Positions 14,860-21,817 of a stretch of DNA of 21,817 nt are shown here, piece by piece; position 1 is the stretch's first letter, and every line of letters begins with the position of its first letter. The notes beneath the pieces were generated by a model that did not search any database, had not been told where the DNA came from, and saw nothing but the letters and a program-made list of their open reading frames with translations. Source of the DNA: Frankiaceae bacterium (GTDB lineage Bacteria; Actinomycetota; Actinomycetes; JADGOU01); contig JADGOU010000011.1 in assembly GCA_017882835.1 (NCBI GenBank), positions 1-21,817 on the forward strand, given 5' to 3'. The translations under genes and the position numbers were made by a program.

Positions 14860-15992
14860 GTCGGCCGGCGAGGCGGCGGATTGGCGGCCAGCGCGGCGAC
14901 GGCCCGCCCCAGTGGGGCTTCCCCAACCGTCCCGGCTACCAGGTAGAAGCGTCGCCCCAGTCGGACGGCGACCGCGTTGAGCAGTGGGGTGGCGATCGTG
15001 CTCCCCTCGAAGTCGGCGACACCGTCCAACTTCAGCGGCCCGGCCGGTGGACCGGACAGTCGTCGCAGCACGCCGTGAGCGACATCGGCGGACAACGGGA
15101 GCACGGCGACCAGCCCGAAGCCGGTGCCGTAGGTCGCCACCCCGCGGGGCACGCCGGCCACGACGTCGCGGCGCGCCAGGCCGGCGAGGGCGGTGGGCAA
15201 CATGTACGGCGCGAACCGGTCCACCAGCGCGGTGATGTCCGGGGCAGCCGTGGTGGTCACCTGGACACCTGCCGGTGGCGTGAAGGTCAGCAGCACTCGG
15301 TCCGGCGCGGCCAGGCGAAGGTCAAGGAAGCCGGCGGTCAACGCAGGTGTGGTGGCGTCCCGCGGGGTGATCGCGACGCGCACTGGCAACCCGGTGGCGG
15401 CGTCGGCGTACAGGTCGACGAAGCCGATGGTGGTAGCCAGGTCGCGGGGGGTTATCCGCAGGCCCAACGCCGTCCGGCCGGCGATACGGCGGGGCGGCAG
15501 GCTCCGCAGCTCGTCCGGTCCGGCCGCAGCGGCGAACCGGCGGGCCAGGTCGGGCGGCAGCAGGTCGGCGGCTCGTGGCAGGCGCACCGGCGGCTCGCCG
15601 GTCACCAGGGTGGCCCGGCCCGGGTCGAACTCCCACAGCCAGGTGCCCCCGGTGGCGGCGTAGGTGCCGTCCTCCCCCGCCGGCTTGACCGTGTCCACCC
15701 GCCACCGGTCGGGCGCGGCGTACCAGGCGCGCAGCCGGGTGGTCCCGCCGAGCAGGGCCGGCAGGTCGCCGAGCTGGGGAACGTCCGGCACCGCAAGGGT
15801 GCCGTTGGCCTCGGCGTACCCGGAGAAAGCGACAGTCGCGGAGCTCCGTACTCGCGCCAGCAGTACGTCGGGCGACGGCGAACTGGCGGCGACCGGCCAG
15901 GCCCCGACCGCGGTGGGCAGGACGGCCAACGCCAGGGCGCCGATGGCCACGGCGGCCCACCGCCAGGTCGCCAGCCGGCGCAGGACGCTCAC
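14856..15992 (-). CDS. Exported LolA/RseB-like protein
   Basis: The 378-residue protein has an N-terminal hydrophobic segment (about 11-36) after MSVLRRLATWR and an extracytoplasmic domain. The pattern 'TTRLRAWYAAPDRWRVDTVKP', then WLWEFDPGRATLVTGEPPVR, and later GRTALGLRITP and FVDLYADAATGLPVRVAITP, is that of actinobacterial proteins related to LolA/LppX/RseB (a half-barrel that binds lipid or senses envelope state). These often precede an ABC ATPase and permease, as here. A ligand cannot be told. The start is GTG 15992 or the adjacent GTG 15995; the longer frame to 16142 runs into the tadG-like gene. The gap to that gene is about 40 bases, so it may be part of the tad operon. Confidence 0.75.
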   Translation of the reverse strand: MSVLRRLATWRWAAVAIGALALAVLPTAVGAWPVAASSPSPDVLLARVRSSATVAFSGYAEANGTLAVPDVPQLGDLPALLGGTTRLRAWYAAPDRWRVDTVKPAGEDGTYAATGGTWLWEFDPGRATLVTGEPPVRLPRAADLLPPDLARRFAAAAGPDELRSLPPRRIAGRTALGLRITPRDLATTIGFVDLYADAATGLPVRVAITPRDATTPALTAGFLDLRLAAPDRVLLTFTPPAGVQVTTTAAPDITALVDRFAPYMLPTALAGLARRDVVAGVPRGVATYGTGFGLVAVLPLSADVAHGVLRRLSGPPAGPLKLDGVADFEGSTIATPLLNAVAVRLGRRFYLVAGTVGEAPLGRAVAALAANPPPRRPT

Positions 15993-16033
15993 CACATGAC
16001 GGTACGTCGCCTGGGCAACTTCGGCGGCCGGAC

Positions 16034-16534
16034 TCAGAGCGGCGGCAGCACCGGAGACCGGGCGGAGGCGACGGCGCTGCGCGGCAGGCCATCGGGGTAG
16101 CCGTAGACGGCACCGAACGGGATCTGCACGGTGCGGGTGCACCGGACCACCGCTGTCGTACCGTCACCGCCGACGGACCCGCTGACGGTCAGCCCGTCCG
16201 GGTCCCCGCCATAGCCGCCGACGCCGACGTAGCGGGCAACGGCCGCCTCCACCGCTGTCAGGTCGAGCGGCAGCCGCTGGCCGTCGGTGGTTCCCGCGAC
16301 GGGGCCCGCCGCGTAGAGCGCGCCCTCGTTCACCGACTGGGCGGCGGCGACCGCGGCCCCGTCGCACACAGCGGCCAGGTCGCGCTGGGCGAGGAATGCC
16401 GTCGACGCGGTCACGGCTCCGAAGATCAGCAAAGCGGCGAGCACGAAGAAGCCCAGCACGAGCGGGATCATGGAACCCCGGTCGTCGCCTCGACGCACGA
16501 ACCGCAACCGCGCCGTCAGCCGGCTCCCGGTCAT
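16034..16534 (-). CDS. TadG/TadF-like pilus assembly protein
   Basis: This 166-residue protein has one N-terminal membrane helix (about 22-45) preceded by a basic stretch and DRGSM. FLAQRDLAAVCDGAAVAAAQ is the hallmark of the TadG/TadF-like (putative Flp pilus-assembly) N-terminus. Two Cys residues occur, one in the hallmark and one in VVRCTRTV. Unlike the TadE proteins upstream, the segment after the Gly (SMIPLV) lacks the Glu at position +5. The ATG overlaps the upstream TadE stop by four bases. It is probably a minor membrane component of the Tad pilus. Confidence 0.8.
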   Translation of the reverse strand: MTGSRLTARLRFVRRGDDRGSMIPLVLGFFVLAALLIFGAVTASTAFLAQRDLAAVCDGAAVAAAQSVNEGALYAAGPVAGTTDGQRLPLDLTAVEAAVARYVGVGGYGGDPDGLTVSGSVGGDGTTAVVRCTRTVQIPFGAVYGYPDGLPRSAVASARSPVLPPL

Positions 16535-17043
16535 CCGGGCGGCCGAAACTGATCGACGTGTACGACGTACCGGCCGGTCACGGTGGTGCGCGAGACGGGA
16601 AGAAACCCGGGCACGCCGGGAATCGGGATCGGCCGGGTCACACAGACCGCAAAGTCGGTGCCGGGCTCTAGCCGGTCCACCCCACCGGCCGCTGGGCACG
16701 AGGCTCCGGCGGGACCGTAGCTCAGCGTCCGGGCGCTGTCCGGCGCGAGGCCTTGGTCCTGCAGGGCCAGGTCGGCCGCGTAGTCGGCCCGGGCGGCGCC
16801 CTCGGCGAAGGTCTGGGCCGTGACCACCGCGCGGCCTGCCTCTCGCGCGGCCTGCTTGACGGCGAAGACGTTGCGCTGGACCTCGAACGCCGCGAGCACC
16901 AGATAGATCAACGGGACCATGACGACCACGGCGAGAAAGATGAACTCGATGATGGCGCTGCCGTCGTCGATGCCGCTGCCGTCGTCGCGGGCGGCGACCC
17001 TGGGCCCGGCGACCCTGGGCCCGGGCCACGAGCGGACCGCCAT
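16531..17043 (-). CDS. TadE-family pseudopilin (second copy)
   Basis: This 170-residue protein has a prepilin-like motif G-SAIIEF followed by a hydrophobic helix (FIFLAVVVMVPLIYLVLAAF), the TadE signature; the Gly and the Glu at +5 mark the prepilin-peptidase site. The leader ahead of it is long and repetitive: GPRVA occurs twice and DDGSGI/DDGSAI once each, from tandem DNA duplications. QRNVFAVKQAAREAGRAVVT is the typical stretch following the helix. Two Cys lie in the periplasmic-side domain. The ATG start shares one base with the preceding tadE stop, and the stop overlaps the tadG-like gene by four. Confidence 0.88.
   Translation of the reverse strand: MAVRSWPGPRVAGPRVAARDDGSGIDDGSAIIEFIFLAVVVMVPLIYLVLAAFEVQRNVFAVKQAAREAGRAVVTAQTFAEGAARADYAADLALQDQGLAPDSARTLSYGPAGASCPAAGGVDRLEPGTDFAVCVTRPIPIPGVPGFLPVSRTTVTGRYVVHVDQFRPPG
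16951..17021. repeat. Two adjacent in-frame tandem duplications in the tadE leader
   Basis: An 18-bp unit GATG(G/C)CGCTGCCGTCGTC lies at 16951-16968 and 16969-16986. A 15-bp unit CGGCGACCCTGGGCC lies at 16992-17006 and 17007-17021. Both periods are multiples of three and so keep the frame, giving duplicated DDGS(G/A)I and GPRVA peptides in the pseudopilin leader. They lie just before the predicted processing site. Confidence 0.85.
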
Positions 17044-17471
17044 CAGCGGCCTTCCTTGATAGCCCGAGCGGTCACGTCGACCGGCAGTAGCACTCCGAGC
17101 CAGGCCAGCAGCGGCGGGACAGTGCCGGTGACGTGCACGCTGACCAGCGTGCTGCCAGCCACGCCGGCCACCTCGGCTGGTGCGTAGGTGAGGCCGCCGG
17201 CGAGCCGACCGGACAGCGCCGTGCCCACGATCTCCCGCGTCCGAGGGGCGGCCTCGGCCGAGTCGCGGTCGGCGTTGGCGGCGTACCGAACGCCTTCGGC
17301 GGCACTGGCGGCGATGACGTTGCGTACGTGCAGGTACACCCCCACCTGCAGCACGGCGAGCAGCAAGGTGATCAGCAGCACGGACACCAGCACGAACTCG
17401 ACCGCCGCGGAGCCGCGCTCGTCCGCAGCGGCGGACTCGACAGCGGCGGACTCGACAGCGGCGGCAGGCAA
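17043..17471 (-). CDS. TadE-family pseudopilin (first copy)
   Basis: This protein of about 142 residues carries the TadE motif ERG-SAAVEF followed by the helix VLVSVLLITLLLAVLQVGVY. RNVIAASAAEGVRYAA is the conserved post-helix segment. The start is unclear: no ATG or GTG stands in frame before the helix, and the only plausible one is TTG 17471, six bases after the flp stop and without a good ribosome-binding site, so translation may be coupled to flp. The leader contains a duplicated AAVES pentapeptide from a 15-bp tandem repeat. Its product and the next TadE are expected to be cleaved by a prepilin peptidase, not encoded here, and to serve as minor pilins. Confidence 0.85.
   Translation of the reverse strand: MPAAAVESAAVESAAADERGSAAVEFVLVSVLLITLLLAVLQVGVYLHVRNVIAASAAEGVRYAANADRDSAEAAPRTREIVGTALSGRLAGGLTYAPAEVAGVAGSTLVSVHVTGTVPPLLAWLGVLLPVDVTARAIKEGR
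17427..17456. repeat. 15-bp tandem duplication in tadE
   Basis: AGCGGCGGACTCGAC occurs twice in tandem (17427-17441, 17442-17456), and a third copy begins at 17457. The frame is kept, encoding AAVES twice close to the presumed TTG start. Confidence 0.9.
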
Positions 17472-17476
17472 GGGGC

Positions 17477-17683
17477 CTACTTGGCGCCGGTAACGCTGTT
17501 CAGCGCGTTGCTGACCGCATCGGTGATCGCGCCCTTGAAGACGCCCAAGATGGCGACGACCAGCGCTGCGGTCATCACCGTCACCATGACCCAGCCGGGC
17601 ACGTCGCCGCGTTCCGGATCGCCCGCGGACGCGCGGGCGTGGAATGCGACGATCATTCGCAGGGACAGTTCTACGGGGCTCAC
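17477..17683 (-). CDS. Flp-like pilin / small Tad membrane protein (GDVPGWVM type)
   Basis: The 68-residue protein has a polar leader ending in ERG, then DVPGWVMVTVMTAALVVAIL as a hydrophobic helix and a short amphipathic tail (ITDAVSNALNSVTGAK). Its position between tadC and tadE, its size and its single helix match the major pilin slot of Tad loci. It lacks the Glu at +5 after the Gly that Flp prepilins normally have (here DVPGW), a variant I associate with actinobacterial Tad loci. GTG 17683 is preferred over ATG 17710 because GAGGAG lies seven bases upstream. The gap of 51 bases after tadC is the longest inside tadA-tadG. Confidence 0.78.
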   Translation of the reverse strand: MSPVELSLRMIVAFHARASAGDPERGDVPGWVMVTVMTAALVVAILGVFKGAITDAVSNALNSVTGAK

Positions 17684-17734
17684 AAGCCTGCTCCTCGGTC
17701 TGGGTACCACGGTTGTCGATCACGGCGGCTAGGG

Positions 17735-18676
17735 TCAGCGGGCCAAAGTCACCAGCGAGAACAGGCCGGGGTAAAGGGCGAACACTACGGTCACCGGCAG
17801 CACGAGAAACACGACCGGAAACATCATCGCGATTTCGCGGCGCCCACCCGCCTCCAGCAGCGCCCGCTTGCCGGCCTCGCGGACGTCCACAGCCTGAGCC
17901 CGCAGCACCTCGGCGAGCGGCGTGCCGCGCTCGATCGCCACGACCATGCCGTCGACGAAGCGAGCCAGCGCCTCGACGCCGGTGCGGTCTCGCAGGCTGG
18001 CCAACGCCGCCATCAGCGGGGTGCCCGCCCGGGTCTGCGCGAGGACGGCGGAGAGCTCCCGGACGAGCTCGCCGCTGCCGAGCCGGCAGACCCGCTCGAT
18101 CGCCCCGACCGGCCCCTCGCCGGCCGCGACGGCCAACGCCAACAACTCGGCGACGGTCGGAAACTCGGCCAGCATGGCGGCCTCCCGCCGACGCACCTGG
18201 ACGGTCAGCCAGTAGTCCCGGCCGAGCACGCCACCGACGACCCCGACGACGGTGAGCATCACGGCCGAGAGCGGGTTGGCCTTGCCGGTCAGCGCGCCAA
18301 GACCGATCGCCGCCAAGGCGGCCAGCAGACCGAGCGCCGCCCATACCACCTGCTCTACCCGGAACTCGGGCACGCCTTGACCCCGGCCGAGCGCCTCCAA
18401 CCGGCGACGGACCGACGCCGTGCCGCCGATATGACGCTCCAGCAGGTCGGTCGCGTCGCTGAGGACCGGCCGCAGCAGCCGCTCCAGCGTAGGAAACGGC
18501 GTCACCGTCGGCGTTGGATCGAGCAACCGGGATGGGCGCGGCGCGTCCCGCAGGTAGGGGGCCAACCGATCGTCGAGGCTCGGCCCACGCCGCAGCACCG
18601 GAGCGGCCGTGGCGGTCAACAGCGTCCCGCTGCCGCCGGCGAGTCCAACCAGCGCACCAGCGAGCGGCAGGTTCAC
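17735..18676 (-). CDS. tadC: TadC-like type II secretion F-domain protein
   Basis: This is the inner-membrane platform protein of the Tad pilus, 313 residues. A hydrophobic N-terminus (LAGALVGLAGGSGTLL) is followed by a cytoplasmic part, two central membrane segments (AALGLLAALAAIGLGAL, VMLTVVGVVGGVLG), and the T2SSF domain with EFPTVAELLALAVAAGEGPV and GTPLAEVLRAQAVDVREAGK. It ends in a final membrane pair (MMFPVVFLVLPVTVVFALYP). The GTG overlaps the tadB stop by four bases (GTGA). TadC is thought to form a platform with TadB that couples the CpaF ATPase to pilin movement. Confidence 0.92.
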   Translation of the reverse strand: MNLPLAGALVGLAGGSGTLLTATAAPVLRRGPSLDDRLAPYLRDAPRPSRLLDPTPTVTPFPTLERLLRPVLSDATDLLERHIGGTASVRRRLEALGRGQGVPEFRVEQVVWAALGLLAALAAIGLGALTGKANPLSAVMLTVVGVVGGVLGRDYWLTVQVRRREAAMLAEFPTVAELLALAVAAGEGPVGAIERVCRLGSGELVRELSAVLAQTRAGTPLMAALASLRDRTGVEALARFVDGMVVAIERGTPLAEVLRAQAVDVREAGKRALLEAGGRREIAMMFPVVFLVLPVTVVFALYPGLFSLVTLAR

Positions 18677-19524
18677 CGCAACACCCGCTGGTCCTCGGGC
18701 AAGCGCCCGATCTGGAGCATCAGCCGGTACGCCGCGAACGACACGACCCCGCCCACAGCAAGCACGACCACGCCGCCGGTGCTGTTGTAGGCCTGGATCG
18801 TCTGCGACTGGGTGCCCAGCAGCAGCAGGACGGCCCACGGCGCGGCGACCGCCAGCCGGGCGGCGTTCACCGTCCAGCCCTGCCGCGTCTCCAGCTCGGC
18901 GCGGGCGCGGGCGTCTTCGCGGAGAAAGGCCGACAACGTCCGCAGCAGCCGGCCGAGGTCCGTGCCGCCGACCTCGCGCGCCATCCGCAGCGACTCCAGG
19001 ATGCGGTCGGCCACCGGGTCGGCGAGGCTGTCCTTCAGCCGGTCCAGGCAGCTGCCGAAGCGGCCGCTGGCCCGGTAGTCGGCGCCGAACCGGTTGAACG
19101 GCTCGCGCAGCGGCTCCGGTCCCCGGGTGCCCAAGGCGGACAGGGCCTCGGGCAGCGAAAGCCCGGCCCGGACCGCGGAGGCCAAGTTGTCCACCGCCTC
19201 CGGCCAGACGTCGCGCAGCTCCACCGCCCGCCGCCGACGCTGCCGCTGGACCAGGGCGACCGGCAGCATCGCGCCGAAGACCCCGAAGGCCGCCGCCACC
19301 GGCGCGGTGCGGGTCACCGTCAGCATGGCGACGGCGACCGCGAGGCCGGCGCCGGCCTGCAGCCCGGCGAGCCGCCCGGGCGTGATTCCGTCCAGGCCGG
19401 CCTGGCGCAGCATGTCGGTGCGCCGGTTCCGCCACCTCGAAGCCGGTCGAGCGCGCCGAGGTCGGCCGGTGTTCAGCAGCAGGAACACGCCCAGTCCGAA
19501 GGCCAGGCCGACGGCGGCACCCAC
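18673..19524 (-). CDS. tadB: TadB-like type II secretion F-domain protein
   Basis: The second Tad platform protein, 283 residues. The N-terminal helix (GLAFGLGVFLLLN) is followed by MLRQAGLDGITPGRLAGLQA, a typical TadB segment, and two further helices. The T2SSF domain then has ELRDVWPEAVDNLASAVRAG and LSLPEALSALGTRGPEPLRE, and REVGGTDLGRLLRTLSAFLR. It closes with two membrane segments (AVLLLLGTQS region and VVVLAVGGVVSFAAY). The GTG start directly abuts the cpaF stop (TAG then GTG, no gap), which implies coupled translation. It acts in the membrane beneath the CpaF ATPase. Confidence 0.92.
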   Translation of the reverse strand: MGAAVGLAFGLGVFLLLNTGRPRRARPASRWRNRRTDMLRQAGLDGITPGRLAGLQAGAGLAVAVAMLTVTRTAPVAAAFGVFGAMLPVALVQRQRRRRAVELRDVWPEAVDNLASAVRAGLSLPEALSALGTRGPEPLREPFNRFGADYRASGRFGSCLDRLKDSLADPVADRILESLRMAREVGGTDLGRLLRTLSAFLREDARARAELETRQGWTVNAARLAVAAPWAVLLLLGTQSQTIQAYNSTGGVVVLAVGGVVSFAAYRLMLQIGRLPEDQRVLR

Positions 19525-20760
19525 CTAGGGCCCGCCTTCATCGGCGGCCAGCAAGGCGGCCAGGTCGTAACCGGCCTGGGTGAAGCGGTCCCGGTGCGGC
19601 GGATAACCGTCCGCCCGCACCAGCCGGCCACCGCGGGTGTGGAAGACGGCGGCGGTCTCCACCACGTCACCTTCGACCCGGCCCGGTACGGCGGCGATCT
19701 CGCGCACCCGCCGGTGCCCGGTCGGGTCCGTGCTGGCGTGCACCACCAGGTCGATCGAGGCCGCGACGGTCGGTACGACGAAGTTGTGGCCCACGTTCTC
19801 GCCGGCCAGCAACGGCAGCGTGCACATCTTCGTCACCGCCTCGCGCGCGGAGTTGGCGTGGATCGTGCACATCCCCGGTAGGCCCGAGTTCAGGGCGATC
19901 AGCAGGTCCAGGCACTCCTCCTGGCGGACCTCGCCGACGATGATCCGAGTCGGGCGCATCCGCAGAGCTTCCTTGATCAGCCGGCGCAGCCGAACCTCCC
20001 CGGTGCCTTCGAGGTTGGGCTGGCGGGTCTGCATAGACACCCAGTCGGGCAACGGAATGCGCAGCTCGAAGACCTCTTCACAACTGACGACCCGCTCGGA
20101 GCCCGGGATGGCCGCGGCCAGGCAGTTGAGCAAGGTCGTCTTCCCCGCCTGCGTTCCGCCCGCCACGATGATGTTCAGGCCGCTGACGACGGCTGCCTCA
20201 AGGAACCGGGCCGCCGCCGAGGTGAGCGTCCCGAGCCCCACCAGCTCGTCTAGCGAGTGGGCGGTCAGGATGAACTTGCGGACGTTCACCGCCATGTGGC
20301 GCCGGGTGATGTCCGGGATGACGACGTGCAGCCGGCTGCCGTCCGGCAGCATCGCGTCGACGAACGGCGTAGACAGGTCCACCCTTCGCCCGGACGACTT
20401 GAGCATCTTCTCGACCAGGTCCTCGACCTGGCCGGCGGACAGGATCGTCGTCGTCAGCTCGCTGCGGCCGCGCTTGGCCACGAAGACCCGGCCCGGCTCG
20501 TTGATCCAGATCTCCTCGATCCGCGGGTCGTCCAGATAACGTTGCAGTGGACCGAAGCCGGCTACCGCGTCGTACACCTGACGAGCGGTTGAACGCGGGT
20601 CCGGTAGCCGCGGCAAGGACGACGACAGGGTGCGCTCGTCATAGTCGGTGATGACCTCGTCGACCAGCCGCCGAACCGCGAGCGGATCGGCGCTGGGGTC
20701 GAGCCCGCGGCGGCGGACGAGCTCCCGGACCTCCCCCTCCACGGTGTCGACCGCGCCCAC
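19525..20760 (-). CDS. cpaF: CpaF/TadA-family secretion ATPase
   Basis: This is the motor ATPase of the Tad pilus, 411 residues. The N-terminal helical domain (about 1-60) leads to FGPLQRYLDDPRIEEIWINE. Then come the arginine-finger region around HMAVNVRKF, Walker A GGTQAGKTT (201-209), the Asp-box variant CEEVFELRIP (usually ED..EL), Walker B RIIVGEVR (272-279) and the His box CTIHANS (298-304). The GTG start at 20760 has GGGAG four bases upstream, slightly close. It is the first gene of the operon in this window. TadZ/CpaE, which often precedes it in actinobacteria, is missing; a decayed MFS gene stands upstream instead. Confidence 0.96.
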   Translation of the reverse strand: MGAVDTVEGEVRELVRRRGLDPSADPLAVRRLVDEVITDYDERTLSSSLPRLPDPRSTARQVYDAVAGFGPLQRYLDDPRIEEIWINEPGRVFVAKRGRSELTTTILSAGQVEDLVEKMLKSSGRRVDLSTPFVDAMLPDGSRLHVVIPDITRRHMAVNVRKFILTAHSLDELVGLGTLTSAAARFLEAAVVSGLNIIVAGGTQAGKTTLLNCLAAAIPGSERVVSCEEVFELRIPLPDWVSMQTRQPNLEGTGEVRLRRLIKEALRMRPTRIIVGEVRQEECLDLLIALNSGLPGMCTIHANSAREAVTKMCTLPLLAGENVGHNFVVPTVAASIDLVVHASTDPTGHRRVREIAAVPGRVEGDVVETAAVFHTRGGRLVRADGYPPHRDRFTQAGYDLAALLAADEGGP

Positions 20761-20817
20761 GCCGCTCCCGCCACATCGAAGATCTGCTGGTCAGCGGGCT
20801 GCCGACCGGACAAAGGC

Positions 20818-20823
20818 ACCCTA
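20818..20823 (-). promoter_or_regulatory. Candidate -10 box of the tad operon
   Basis: On the minus strand TAGGGT fits the actinobacterial -10 consensus TAGRRT and would give a leader of about 50 bases before the cpaF GTG. The sequence 17 bases further upstream (GCGGAC) is a poor -35 box, so an activator or alternative sigma factor may be needed, or this is not the promoter. Confidence 0.35.
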
Positions 20824-20852
20824 ACGGACAGCCAAATGCGGTCCGCACCCCC

Positions 20853-20861
20853 TGTGGACAA
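20853..20861 (-). promoter_or_regulatory. Perfect actinobacterial DnaA-box 9-mer
   Basis: The minus strand reads TTGTCCACA, the consensus DnaA box of Streptomyces and its relatives. It stands about 93 bases upstream of cpaF, just behind the candidate -10. It is a single copy with no cluster or AT-rich stretch, so it is not an origin. It could be a chance match or a regulatory site. Confidence 0.4.
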
Positions 20862-20911
20862 CGTGACCGACGGGGTAGCTCCGCTCGAGCGCGCCGGGCT
20901 GCAGCAGCGTC

Positions 20912-21490
20912 CGGCGCACGCCGGCACTCGGGGTCCCGCTGCTCATGATGGCGCTGATCGGGACCCTGGCCACGAGGTTCAGGTCGGGTTGCCGGTGCTG
21001 GCGCGCAACGCCTTTCACGGCAATGCCTCGACGTAGGGCTTCATGGCCTCGGCCACGGGACTCGGCGCGGCCGTCGGCGCTCTGGTCACGGCCGGCCGAG
21101 GTCGCACCAGGCTCCGGGCGCTGACGATAGGGGCCGCAGCGTTCGAGTTGCTCATCCTGGCCGCCGCGGCAGCGCCGAGTCTGCCGATCGAGCTGCTGGT
21201 GCTCGCCCTGGTCGGGCCCCGCCAGCGTGTCGTTCCTCGCCGTGGGCAACACCACTGTCCAGCTCACCACGCTGCCGCCGATGCGTGGTCGGGTGATGGC
21301 GCTGTAGGCGGTCGCGTTCCTGGGATCGACCCCGGTCGGTGGTCCGGCACGGGTTGGGTCAGCCGGTACGGCGGCGGCCGGGCCGGCCTGGTACTTGGGG
21401 GCAGCGCCGGCCTGCTGGCCGCGGAGCTAGGCCTGGCGGCGCGGCTGGGCTTGGCGGCGCGACGTAGCGATCGAGTGGGAGCCGAGTCGG
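20912..21490 (+). pseudogene. Decayed MFS transporter (C-terminal half)
   Basis: Pieces of one MFS (EntS/DUF-type drug exporter-like) protein can be read in changing frames: RTPALGVPLLMMALIGTLAT (from 20915), then GLPVLARNAFHGNAST, MASATGLGAAVGALVTAGRG, LTIGAAAFELLILAAAAAPS, SVSFLAVGNTTVQLTTLPPM, RGRVMAL, VAFLGSTPVGG and GWVSRYGGGRAGLVLGGSAG. Frames change near 20975, 21215 and 21345, and TAG stops interrupt at 21034 and 21305. The N-terminal half is gone. The order of transporter helices is kept, which shows simple decay in place. It is divergent from the tad operon. Confidence 0.85.
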
Positions 21491-21559
21491 CACCGATGAC
21501 CCCGACAGCGACCGGCACGGTGCGCCCGCGCCGGCTTGATCATCGAGTCAGCTGCCCGC

Positions 21560-21817
21560 CTACCGCCAGCCGCCCCACCGTCGAAGCATCGTCCAGTCAC
21601 CGCGGCGGTCGTGCTCCCCACGGGCGTCATCGGCCACCGCGCCGTTGGGCGGGACCGAGTGCGTCGCTGTCGCCCCCGCCGCGGCCGGTGTCGTCGGTAC
21701 GGCGGGTTGCGCCGAGGCAGCTGGAGTACGCATCGCTGCTGCCGACGGCATTGGCGCAGGTGTCCTGCCCGGGACGACACCCGACTGGGCAGCCGGACTA
21801 GCCGCCGGTGTGCGGGC
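21560..21817 (-). CDS. Possible 3' end of an Ala/Pro/Thr-rich protein (partial, unrecognised)
   Basis: A minus-strand frame is open from the window edge to TAG at 21560-21562, coding for at least 85 residues. The visible part is Ala/Pro/Thr-rich (AQPAVPTTPAAAGATATHSV) and ends in RRGDWTMLRRWGGWR. No domain is seen. Third codon positions are less GC-rich than in the neighbouring genes, so it may be a linker of a larger protein, a decayed gene, or not coding. The stretch 21491-21559 between it and the MFS remnant shows nothing recognisable. Confidence 0.3.
   Translation of the reverse strand, partial: ARTPAASPAAQSGVVPGRTPAPMPSAAAMRTPAASAQPAVPTTPAAAGATATHSVPPNGAVADDARGEHDRRGDWTMLRRWGGWR

Noticed and set aside
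16535..17029. Upstream extension of the TadG-like frame
   Set aside because: It is an out-of-frame shadow of tadE, Arg/Gly-rich; the true start is the ATG in the four-base overlap.
17735..19435. A 566-codon frame covering tadC and beyond
   Set aside because: Its first half is an Arg/Ala/Gly-rich shadow of tadB; only the part from GTG 18676 is TadC.

Overview
The window is high-GC actinobacterial chromosome: GTG starts are common, FtsE is 229 residues, tmRNA has the actinobacterial form, and the Tad pilus locus is of actinobacterial type. I cannot name a genus.

Region 1 (about 1-5500) is a graveyard of accessory genes ending a few bases from the 3' end of ssrA (tmRNA), a classic island integration site. 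It holds a probable ISAzo13-type transposase remnant, a frameshifted TPR gene, an apparently intact YefM-YoeB toxin-antitoxin pair with operator and terminator, and a large gene coding for an SF1 helicase, a phospholipase D-type (HKD) domain and a DUF5710 domain, broken by about four frameshifts and one stop. A probable AbiEii-type toxin fragment follows. No integrase lies in the window.

Region 2 (5539-12992) is core. On the minus strand ftsE, ftsX, an S41 (Ctp) protease, smpB, a metal-dependent amidohydrolase and ssrA follow one another, so both partners of trans-translation sit beside the FtsEX divisome module. A small zinc-ribbon membrane protein is divergent from ftsE. prfB (RF2, no programmed frameshift) is on the minus strand, with a membrane-anchored lipase/esterase diverging only 13 bases away. 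A small conserved actinobacterial protein follows the lipase.

Region 3 (13083-20760) reads as one minus-strand operon: cpaF/tadA, tadB, tadC, a Flp-like pilin, two TadE pseudopilins and a TadG/TadF-like protein, then a LolA/RseB-like exported protein and an ABC ATPase with its permease. Most junctions overlap by 0-4 bases. No prepilin peptidase, TadZ or RcpC is present. An unusual 11-bp tandem repeat (seven units) covers the 3' end of the last gene.

Region 4 (20761-21817) holds the tad leader with a perfect actinobacterial DnaA-box 9-mer, a strongly decayed MFS transporter, and an unrecognised Ala/Pro-rich reading frame running off the edge.

Two things are most worth pursuing. One is the broken helicase-PLD-DUF5710 gene with its toxin-like neighbours beside ssrA, which may be a dead defence locus. 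The other is a recurrent pattern of short tandem duplications, four of which contain the stop codon of the gene they adjoin.
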